Assembly (NCBI GenBank): GCA_023231105.1
Contig: JALNWB010000014.1
Location: forward strand, 1 to 39,930
Origin: Ignavibacteriaceae bacterium
GTDB lineage: Bacteria > Bacteroidota > Ignavibacteria > Ignavibacteriales > Ignavibacteriaceae
Direction of reading: 5' to 3'
Length of the DNA stretch: 39,930 nucleotides
Below the pieces are notes generated by a model. The model had not been told where the DNA came from. It searched no databases and worked only from the letters and a program-made list of their open reading frames with translations. Below, one piece after another: positions 33,263 to 39,930 of this stretch (its first letter is position 1; each line of letters starts with the position of its first letter). The translations under genes were made by a program, and so were the position numbers.

Positions 33263-34051
33263 ATGAAAACACTTGAACGAATAACTGTTTATCCGATTAA
33301 ATCACTCGATGGCGTCAACCTTGATGCGGTTGAAATAACCCAGGGCGGAAGTTTAAAATACGACCGGGAGTTTGCTTTTGTAGATGAAGACGGAAAATTT
33401 ATAAATGGAAAGAAGTACGGGCAAATTAATCTAATCAGAAGCATTTATCGTTTAGATGAAACATCGGTAGAATTTTCAATTGAACGGGAAAATTATAAAA
33501 AGAATTTTCACCTTGAAAAAGAAAAACCGGGAATAGAAAAATTCTTCTCTGAATTTTTAGGGAAGAAAATTTCCTTCCGGCAAAACAAACAAAGCGGCTT
33601 CCCCGATGACCTTCAAGCTTCCGGTCCAACGGTGGTAAGCGTTGCAAGTCTGCAAGAAGTTGCAAAGTGGTTTCCCAACCTTTCAGCTGAAGAATTGTAC
33701 AAACGGTTTCGTCCGAATTTATTGTTGAACGACACACCTGCGTTTTGGGAAGACAATTTGTTTGGTGAAAAAGGAGAAGAAAAACTTTTTCATATCGGAG
33801 AAGTTAAATTTTTTGGAATGAATCCATGTGCACGATGCACAGTACCGACTAAAAATCCGGAAAGCGGAGAAGCAATTCCTTTCTTTCAAAAACATTTTTC
33901 CGAAATGCGAAAAACTTCTTTACCCGCTTGGTCAAACCTTTCGCAGTTTGATCATTATTACCGGTTTTGCGTTAACACAAAAGTACCGGGAACAGAAGCA
34001 GGAAAAATCTTGCTCACGGGAGACACCATTTCACTTAACCCGCATTATTAA
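33263..34051 (+). CDS. MOSC-domain protein (mARC/YcbX-like)
   Basis: This 262-residue protein has an N-terminal MOSC beta-barrel domain (about 1-90: ITVYPIKSLDGVNLDAVEIT, then YDREFAFVDEDGKFINGKKY) and a C-terminal MOSC domain. The conserved motif FRPNLLLND (with Arg150) and the molybdenum-cofactor region GMNPCARCTVPTKNPESG with Cys189 and Cys192 are present. Related proteins (mARC, YcbX) reduce N-hydroxylated compounds using a molybdenum cofactor. No Moco synthesis gene is in the window, and no ferredoxin domain is fused. The start is ATG 33263-33265, with only a weak pyrimidine-rich leader. The acetyltransferase gene follows closely. Confidence 0.9.
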   Translation: MKTLERITVYPIKSLDGVNLDAVEITQGGSLKYDREFAFVDEDGKFINGKKYGQINLIRSIYRLDETSVEFSIERENYKKNFHLEKEKPGIEKFFSEFLGKKISFRQNKQSGFPDDLQASGPTVVSVASLQEVAKWFPNLSAEELYKRFRPNLLLNDTPAFWEDNLFGEKGEEKLFHIGEVKFFGMNPCARCTVPTKNPESGEAIPFFQKHFSEMRKTSLPAWSNLSQFDHYYRFCVNTKVPGTEAGKILLTGDTISLNPHY

Positions 34052-34075
34052 TTAAGATTTTTTATGGGAGAAAAA

Positions 34076-34561
34076 ATGAATTCAGAACTAATAATAAAAC
34101 AAGCAGAGAAAAAAGATCTTCCGCTTCTAATTTCATTTATTAAAAAAATTGCCGAGTATGAAAAACTTACGCATGAGGTTGTTGCAACGGAAGAAATTTT
34201 ACGCGAGTCTTTATTTGGCAAAAAGCCAAGCGCCGAAGTGGTTTTTGGCTATTTGGAAAATGAACCGGTCGCTTACGCAGTTTACTTTTATAACTTTTCC
34301 ACGTTTATCGGAAAGAAAGGTTTATACTTAGAGGATTTATTTGTACTGCCCGAACTTCGCGGAAAAGGTGTCGGCAAGAAAATGCTTCTCTATTTATTTC
34401 AAAAAGCTTTAGATGAAAAATGTGGGAGAATGGAATGGGCTGTCCTTGATTGGAATGAATCGGCAATTAATTTTTATAAATCTCTCGGCGCAAAAGCAAT
34501 GGATGAATGGACAATCTTCCGCATGGATGAAGCAGCAATAAATAAAGTTCTTACGCTTTAA
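34076..34561 (+). CDS. Diamine/thialysine-type GNAT acetyltransferase
   Basis: This 161-residue GNAT protein strongly resembles spermidine/spermine or thialysine N-acetyltransferases (SAT group). It has FSTFIGKKGLYLEDLFVLPE, then RGKGVGKKMLLYLF with the acetyl-CoA loop, and EWAVLDWNESAINFYKSLGA. It likely acetylates a polyamine or a lysine analogue amine. ATG 34064 also opens the frame, but GGGAGA sits just after it and 6 bases before ATG 34076-34078, so the inner start is chosen; the outer one would add MGEK. Its stop lies only 2 bases from the stop of the convergent histidine kinase gene. It is not related closely to the GNAT of the KamA operon. Confidence 0.92.
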   Translation: MNSELIIKQAEKKDLPLLISFIKKIAEYEKLTHEVVATEEILRESLFGKKPSAEVVFGYLENEPVAYAVYFYNFSTFIGKKGLYLEDLFVLPELRGKGVGKKMLLYLFQKALDEKCGRMEWAVLDWNESAINFYKSLGAKAMDEWTIFRMDEAAINKVLTL

Positions 34562-34563
34562 GG

Positions 34564-36756
34564 CTATTTTTGTAAATGCGAGGTCAGGATCTCAATTATT
34601 TCAAGTTTGTTAAACGGCTTGGAAATGTAATCCGCAAATCCGGCGGCAAGCAAAGTTTGTTTTTCGTTATCAAGCGCATAAGCGGTAACGGCAATAACTG
34701 GTGTTTCGCTGTTCATTGTGTTTTTCTTTATGAGTTCCATTGCCTCTTTTCCGCCGGGACCTTTTCCCAAATTGATATCCATTAAAATAACGTCAAACTT
34801 TTTTTCCACCGCTTTCTGCAAAGCTTTATCGGAGCGGTTTGCATACTCAAGCTGACAAACTTGATGTAAGAAAATAGTTATCACATCGCTTGTAGAGGGA
34901 TCGTCTTCTACCAATAAAACAAGTGGTAAATTATTTTCAAATTTTGTTTCTTTAAAAAATTCCGTTAGGCTGAACGGTTTCTTTTTTTCCATCGGAGGGA
35001 CAAAGAGCTCCGGCTGCCCGGTTTCAATCATCGGAAAACGAAGAAGAAAAGAGGAGCCTTTATCAATTTCACTTTTTAGATTAACGGTTCCGTTTAAGAG
35101 TGAAGTATATCTTTTGACAATTGTAAGCCCAAGTCCCAGTCCTTCGTATCCCCGGCTTACACCTTCGCTCGCCTGTCGAAATTCATCAAATATTACCGAG
35201 CAGTATTGGGAAGAAATTCCAATTCCGGTATCTGCAATTTCGACCGTAAAATATTTTTCCGTATCACTTTCATCTTTATTTAGAATAACTCTTACCATTC
35301 CCTCTTCGGTAAATTTCAAAGCGTTATTTAAGAGTTGGGAAATAATTTCCTCAAACATCTCTTTATCGGTTTCCGTATAACATTCGTCTGCGTAATTCTC
35401 GAAAAAGAGTTTTAGATTTTTCTGTGCGGCAAACAGTTTATATTTTTCAGTTACTGTTTTTACAGTTGAAACAACATCAATTAATTTATTTGAAATAGTA
35501 ATTTTTTCGGCTTCGATTTTTGAGAATTGCAAAATAAGGTTCAGAGTTTCGAGTAATCTTTTTCCGCCTTGCAAAATGTTCCGCGAAGAATCTTGAATAG
35601 TAGTATCTTCGGAAGAATCACTCATAATTTCTGCAAAGCCGAGAATAGAGATCAACGGGGTGCGCAGTTCGTGGCTCATATTTGACAGGAAGTTTGATTT
35701 CAGCCGGTTCATTTCTTCAGCTTTATTCTTAGCGTCAATCAATGTTTGCTCGGTTTTTTTAATAAGAGAGATATCCCTGATTACACCGATAATCAAAGAG
35801 AATTTTTTCTTTGCATCTATCAGTGCTTTCCCGTAAAAATAAACGGGAATCACTTCTCCGTTTTTCCGCTGCATTGTTAATTCGGTTTCGTAAAAATCCT
35901 GCTTCGAATAAATCGAAAATGACTGTTTGATAAACAACTCAAACCGGCTGGTATCGCCAAAAAGGATTTCACTCCCGCGATTAAGCAATTCCTCTTTTTC
36001 ATATCCGAACATTTTTATTGCCGCATGATTAACGTTTTCTATTTTACGTTCAATAGGATTTATGAGAAAGATTGCTTCCTCTAAACTATCAAACACTTTT
36101 TGCAGCAAGGTTTGAGAAAATTCAAGTTCCTCAACAATTTTATTCTTCTCCGAAATATCGCGGATACTATTTTGTATAAGCGTTTCACCGCTGATCTCTA
36201 TAAGCCGCGCCGATATTTCAACCGGAAATTCTTCACCGTTCTTCTTTCGATGTACAGCTTCAAAGATCACACCCTCGCGGCTTTCAAATGCTTTTACAAT
36301 TTTGGACATTCCGCGGATACTCCTAGGAGCAAAGACAAGCACAACATTTTGATTGACCATTTCTTTTCGCGTATAACCGTAAGTTCTCAGCGCCTGTTGA
36401 TTTACTTCAACAATCAATCCTTTTTGGTCCATCAAAAGAATAATATCGTTAGCATATCTTGTTATTATTTGATAATGAGAAAGAAGCGCCTTTTCCGATA
36501 CGTCGGAAGTGATAAACTTATTTAGTTCTTCAACTGATTTTTTTTGATGAATAAAAGCGAAGAGAACGGCAAAGAGGAGCATCAGCAAAAGCGAAAGCAA
36601 AAAGAGCAGCAGGTTTTTGTTTCGCAAAATAATCGTGGCGGTAAATGAATCTAAGAATTGCAATGAAAAAAACGCAGCTATTGAAATAATAATTACGAGA
36701 AGAAAAAAAATTCCAATTAAGCTTTTTTTATTTTTTTTTAGTTCTGTTGTGTCCAC
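34564..36756 (-). CDS. Hybrid histidine kinase with two PAS domains and a receiver
   Basis: This 730-residue membrane sensor kinase has two membrane helices (about 13-34 and 48-69) with almost no outside loop. PAS domain 1 is at about 92-205, PAS domain 2 at about 212-335, HisKA at about 350-415 with phospho-acceptor His362 in SNMSHELRTPL, HATPase at about 430-590 (N box LLNNALKFTEEG, G1 VEIADTGIGIS, G2 GLGLGLTIV) and a C-terminal receiver at about 618-730 with Asp660 in ILMDINLG. The signal is likely cytoplasmic and read by the PAS domains. No separate regulator with an output domain is near, so the next step of the relay is unknown. The start is GTG 36754-36756. The aminotransferase gene lies 45 bases upstream in the same direction. 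Confidence 0.95.
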   Translation of the reverse strand: MDTTELKKNKKSLIGIFFLLVIIISIAAFFSLQFLDSFTATIILRNKNLLLFLLSLLLMLLFAVLFAFIHQKKSVEELNKFITSDVSEKALLSHYQIITRYANDIILLMDQKGLIVEVNQQALRTYGYTRKEMVNQNVVLVFAPRSIRGMSKIVKAFESREGVIFEAVHRKKNGEEFPVEISARLIEISGETLIQNSIRDISEKNKIVEELEFSQTLLQKVFDSLEEAIFLINPIERKIENVNHAAIKMFGYEKEELLNRGSEILFGDTSRFELFIKQSFSIYSKQDFYETELTMQRKNGEVIPVYFYGKALIDAKKKFSLIIGVIRDISLIKKTEQTLIDAKNKAEEMNRLKSNFLSNMSHELRTPLISILGFAEIMSDSSEDTTIQDSSRNILQGGKRLLETLNLILQFSKIEAEKITISNKLIDVVSTVKTVTEKYKLFAAQKNLKLFFENYADECYTETDKEMFEEIISQLLNNALKFTEEGMVRVILNKDESDTEKYFTVEIADTGIGISSQYCSVIFDEFRQASEGVSRGYEGLGLGLTIVKRYTSLLNGTVNLKSEIDKGSSFLLRFPMIETGQPELFVPPMEKKKPFSLTEFFKETKFENNLPLVLLVEDDPSTSDVITIFLHQVCQLEYANRSDKALQKAVEKKFDVILMDINLGKGPGGKEAMELIKKNTMNSETPVIAVTAYALDNEKQTLLAAGFADYISKPFNKLEIIEILTSHLQK

Positions 36757-36801
36757 GTCAATTACAAAATTTTTGTTTTCTTTTAGTGTAACATAAGAAA
36801 T

Positions 36802-37950
36802 TTATAGTGTTTTATGGAAGGGAAAAGCATTTTTTAATATTTCAACAATGTGGTCTATTTCGCCGCAGGTATTATAAAAGTGAGGTGAAAAGCGGATCAT
36901 TCCTTCGCGCAGAGAGCAATGGACTTTTTCACTCATCAGTTTTTCAAATATCACCGGAGCTCGTTCATCTTTTATGGTTACAATCCCGGATAAATATTTT
37001 CGTTCTACACCGGAAAGCAACGGGGTGAACCCGGTTGAAGAAAGTTGATCCATAAAATATTCGGTGGTATCGAGAATGGTTTTTTCAATCTGTTCAAAAC
37101 TTACAGATTCAGATAGATCGAGAGCGGCATTCAATCCGTATATTCCGATCACATTAAGCGTTCCGGTTTGAAAAACGCTTGCATCGGTTTTTAGTTTTAG
37201 ATCGTACTGCAAAATGTTCCAAGCGTCTTCAACCGATAGCCAGCCGACATATTTGGGAGCTATTTTTTTCTGCATTTCCTCCGAAAGAAAGATGAAAGCC
37301 AATCCCATTATTGCCATTAACCACTTCTGCGTACCGCACGCAAGAAAATCGATATTACATTTTTCTACATCAAGTTGAAGCGCGCCAAGTCCTTGAATTG
37401 CATCAACGGCAAAAATAATATTTTTCTCTTTGCAGATTTTCCCCAATGCTTCTAAATCGGCTTTATAGCCGCTTAAAAACTGCACGAAACTAATCGAAAG
37501 CAGTTTGGTTGAAGGAGTTATCGCCTTTAAAATATTTTCTACGGTAATTTTCCCGTTTTCTGATTTCACAAAATCAATTTCAACGCCAAGCTGCTGCAAA
37601 TTCAAAAAAGGATAGACGTTGGACGGAAACTCAATATCATTTAAAAGAATTTTGTCTCCTTTTTTCCAGGTTAACCCTTGAGCAAGAATGTTCAATCCGT
37701 TGGAAGTATTGTCAACAAAAGCAATTCTTCCGGCAGAAGTATTCAACATTTTAGCTAATTTATTTTTCGCTTCGGAAGATTCAGCAAGAAAAGATTGAAA
37801 ATCCTCAATCGTTCCTTCGCTTCGCTGTTGTAAATAGGTTTGAATTTTTTCCGTTACAACCGTTGAAAGAGGGCTAACGGCGGCATGATTAAAATAGATT
37901 TTACCTTTATCTAAAAACGGAAAATATTTTCTAGCTTCGTGCGGTAACAT
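36802..37950 (-). CDS. Class V aminotransferase (cysteine desulfurase/epimerase-like)
   Basis: This 382-residue PLP enzyme is of the class V aminotransferase fold. It has YFNHAAVSPLSTVV at the N-terminus, VDNTSNGLNILAQGL (phosphate-binding), Asp183 in FAVDAIQGLG and the PLP lysine Lys209 in ACGTQKWLM. The N-terminal pattern and the SFVQFLSGYKADLEALGKIC segment fit the isopenicillin-N-epimerase/selenocysteine-lyase-like branch rather than IscS or SufS. There is no SufS-type cysteine loop that I can see, and no iron-sulfur assembly gene nearby. The substrate is not known. The start is ATG 37948-37950. It is divergent from the LonB-like gene. Confidence 0.9.
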   Translation of the reverse strand: MLPHEARKYFPFLDKGKIYFNHAAVSPLSTVVTEKIQTYLQQRSEGTIEDFQSFLAESSEAKNKLAKMLNTSAGRIAFVDNTSNGLNILAQGLTWKKGDKILLNDIEFPSNVYPFLNLQQLGVEIDFVKSENGKITVENILKAITPSTKLLSISFVQFLSGYKADLEALGKICKEKNIIFAVDAIQGLGALQLDVEKCNIDFLACGTQKWLMAIMGLAFIFLSEEMQKKIAPKYVGWLSVEDAWNILQYDLKLKTDASVFQTGTLNVIGIYGLNAALDLSESVSFEQIEKTILDTTEYFMDQLSSTGFTPLLSGVERKYLSGIVTIKDERAPVIFEKLMSEKVHCSLREGMIRFSPHFYNTCGEIDHIVEILKNAFPFHKTL

Positions 37951-38112
37951 TTTTTATTCTAAAATTATTTATGGCAATTTACAAAAAATAAAACCGAGTT
38001 TGAACTTTCCAGAGATTTCTATTTTCAGAAAAAATGAACTGCCTACCTTTTGTTTTTGAAACGTAGTTTTTATAAGTTTTCTTACACTAAAACAAAATTT
38101 CGGGAAAGTAGA

Positions 38113-39930
38113 ATGCCGATAAAAAAAGCAGTATTACCCCAACCTTTAAAAACCAACGATCTTCGCTGGTTTTGTAATCCACAAATTTTCGATTTTGAAT
38201 CAACCAGCGAACTTGAACCGAACGAAAGCATTATTGGACAAGATAGAGCGTTGCGTGCAATCAAACTCGGTGTAAACTTACGCAGTCCGGGTTATAATAT
38301 TTTTATCGCCGGACTTTCCGGCACCGGGAAAGCAACGGCAGTAAAAAAAATGCTCGAATCCATTTCGGCTACCTGTCCAATACTAAAGGACTATGCCTAT
38401 GTTAACAATTTCAACGACCCTGATTCACCTCTTCTTCTCACTTTCCCGCAAGGGCAAGCGAAAGATTTTAAGAAAGAAATTTCGAGCTTAATACTGTATT
38501 TAAAGGAGAGAATTCCGCAGCAATTGGAAAGCCAAACCTTTGTAAGAAAGCGAAAAAAAATTATTGGGGAGTACGGCAAAAAAGAAAAAGAATTACTTTC
38601 TTTTTTTCAAAAGAAAATTATGAAAGAAGGATTTACATTAGGTTCAGTGCAGGTTGGCGAGACTGCGAGACCGGAAATTATTCCGGTAATTCAGGACAAG
38701 CCGGTTCCTGTTCAGCAGCTTGATCAGGTGATTAAAGAAGGAACCATAACGAAAGATAAAGCCGAAAGCATAATTCAGAAGTACAACGAATATCAATTAG
38801 AGTTGGTTAATCTTTTTAAAAAAGGATTAAAGCTAAGCCAAAAACTTCAAATGGAATCGCTTGATCTTGAAAGAAAGGAAGTTGATGTCCTCATCAAAGG
38901 TTCGTTAGCCGTTTTCTATGAAAAATATCCTGATGAAAAAATTTCTTTTTACCTCCGGCAGGTTGAAGAAAGCATATTGGAAAATCTGCAAATCTTTAAA
39001 GGACTAAAACCTGAAAATGAAGAAACTCAGGAAGGATTTGTTATTGATTACTTCCGCGAGTATGATGTAAACATTATTCTTGATAATTCTAACACAAATG
39101 AGTGCCCGGTTGTTGTTGAAATTACTCCGACTTATACAAATCTTTTCGGAACGATTGAAAAAGTGAATGACGGCAGAGGCGGTTGGTACGCTGATTTTAC
39201 AAGGATAAAAGCGGGTTCGTTACTTAAAGCGAACGGCGGATTTTTAGTGCTGAACGTTCCGCATATTTTTGAAGAACCCGGTGTGTGGAAAAATCTAAAA
39301 CGTATTTTAACGTTTCGTAAACTTGAAATTCAAGATTCATATAATTTCTTTCAGTTCCAGCCGTCAATTTTAAAACCGGAACCAATTGATGTTGATCTGA
39401 AAGTTATTCTTATAGGAAGCAGCTACATTTATTCAATGCTTGCCGAATATGAAGATGACTTCAAAAAAATATTTAAAGTGAAAGCGGACTTTGATTACGA
39501 AGTGAAACGTACCGGCGAAATAATTGATGCCTACGCTCGTGTAATAAAAAAAACCATCAAAGAAGAAAATCTTTTGGAATTTGACAAGACCGCGATTGCT
39601 TATCTGCTTGAACTTGCCGCACAGTACGCCGGACAAAAAGATAAATTGACTGCGCGTTTTTCCGTGTTGGCTGATTTAGTCCGCGAAGCCCATTATTGGG
39701 CAAGGGAAGAAAATGCAAAAGTAGTTTCAGCTCCTCTTGTAAAAAAAGCGTACAAGATGGCGAAAGATCGTCACGCTTTGTATGAAGAAAAACTTTCCGA
39801 TATGATCCGGGAAAAAACCATTCTCATTGATACGGCAGGAGAAAAAGTTGGACAGATAAACGGACTTGCTGTTTACGGCTCCGACTTTTACGCGTTTGGA
39901 AAACCGACACGTATCACTGCTTCAGTTTCG
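38113..39930 (+). CDS. LonB-like AAA ATPase/protease (cut by window edge)
   Basis: The frame starts at ATG 38113-38115 and stays open for 606 codons to the right edge. It reads MPIKKAVLPQPLKTNDLRWF, then ESIIGQDRALRAIKLGVNLR and Walker A FIAGLSGTGKATAV, with a long charged helical insert, then ANGGFLVLNVPHIF and RFSVLADLVREAHYWA of the AAA lid. The last residues (GQINGLAVYGSDFYAFGKPT and RITASVS) start a Lon S16 protease domain, so the catalytic Ser-Lys pair would lie just outside. This is the AAA_32/Lon-C family of about 800 residues, thought to be ATP-dependent proteases. The extended helical part at about 115-280 is normal for the group. The gene is divergent from the aminotransferase gene, with 162 bases between them and no clear promoter. 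Confidence 0.9.
   Translation, partial: MPIKKAVLPQPLKTNDLRWFCNPQIFDFESTSELEPNESIIGQDRALRAIKLGVNLRSPGYNIFIAGLSGTGKATAVKKMLESISATCPILKDYAYVNNFNDPDSPLLLTFPQGQAKDFKKEISSLILYLKERIPQQLESQTFVRKRKKIIGEYGKKEKELLSFFQKKIMKEGFTLGSVQVGETARPEIIPVIQDKPVPVQQLDQVIKEGTITKDKAESIIQKYNEYQLELVNLFKKGLKLSQKLQMESLDLERKEVDVLIKGSLAVFYEKYPDEKISFYLRQVEESILENLQIFKGLKPENEETQEGFVIDYFREYDVNIILDNSNTNECPVVVEITPTYTNLFGTIEKVNDGRGGWYADFTRIKAGSLLKANGGFLVLNVPHIFEEPGVWKNLKRILTFRKLEIQDSYNFFQFQPSILKPEPIDVDLKVILIGSSYIYSMLAEYEDDFKKIFKVKADFDYEVKRTGEIIDAYARVIKKTIKEENLLEFDKTAIAYLLELAAQYAGQKDKLTARFSVLADLVREAHYWAREENAKVVSAPLVKKAYKMAKDRHALYEEKLSDMIREKTILIDTAGEKVGQINGLAVYGSDFYAFGKPTRITASVS

Noticed and set aside
1..39930. CRISPR arrays, tRNA or rRNA genes, transposases, prophage or a defence island
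   Set aside because: No regular spaced repeats, cloverleaf-like sequence, rRNA sequence or transposase/integrase signature other than the Xer fragment was seen; dgt alone is not enough to claim defence.

Overview
This AT-rich window (roughly 36-38% GC by eye) most likely comes from the Bacteroidota/Chlorobi/Ignavibacteriota lineage, and an Ignavibacteria-like genome fits best. Four things point there: a C-terminal S46 lipoprotein dipeptidyl-peptidase, an 'alternative' GlmU-like nucleotidyltransferase of the type found in Bacteroidota, an ABC-2 permease resembling a Bacteroidota family, and promoters matching the Bacteroidota consensus TTTG-N17-23-TAnnTTTG. A NifJ-type pyruvate:ferredoxin oxidoreductase suggests an anaerobic or facultative metabolism. 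This placement is inference; no rRNA is present. No tRNA, rRNA, CRISPR array, insertion sequence or prophage was seen.

Layout. Positions 1-10634 are all on the minus strand. They begin with a tightly packed set that reads GlmU-like protein, RsmB, RodZ-like protein, LigA, an unrecognised protein, a STAS protein and a sodium:solute symporter. A decayed HAD fragment, a 7TM-HD (PgpH-type) protein and the start of a Xer recombinase follow. rpmE2 (minus) and nifJ plus a DHOD-like gene (plus) diverge around 11.1 kb. From 16.0 to 19.8 kb lies a compact four-gene minus-strand operon: two D-Ala-D-Ala-ligase-like ATP-grasp enzymes, a GNAT acetyltransferase and a KamA radical-SAM aminomutase, transcribed from a clear promoter. 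recG (minus) is divergent from dgt and a GH20 hexosaminidase (plus). From 25.8 to 31.7 kb the minus strand holds an ABC exporter pair, a DUF2442 gene with a broken DUF4160 partner, an S46 peptidase and a zinc-ribbon protein. The plus strand then carries a phosphohexomutase, a MOSC protein and a diamine-type acetyltransferase, convergent with a hybrid histidine kinase and a class V aminotransferase on the minus strand. The window ends inside a LonB-like AAA protease.

Most of this is housekeeping: DNA repair and replication, rRNA methylation, envelope precursors, c-di-AMP or nucleotide turnover, and pyruvate oxidation. The strongest candidate for an undescribed system is the KamA-GNAT-ATP-grasp-ATP-grasp operon. 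Its gene content predicts a beta-lysine-containing, amide-linked and possibly acetylated small molecule. Other points worth checking are a carbohydrate-binding-like beta domain inserted in the ABC permease, three genes that may start at ATT or ATC behind good Shine-Dalgarno sequences, and two gene remnants.
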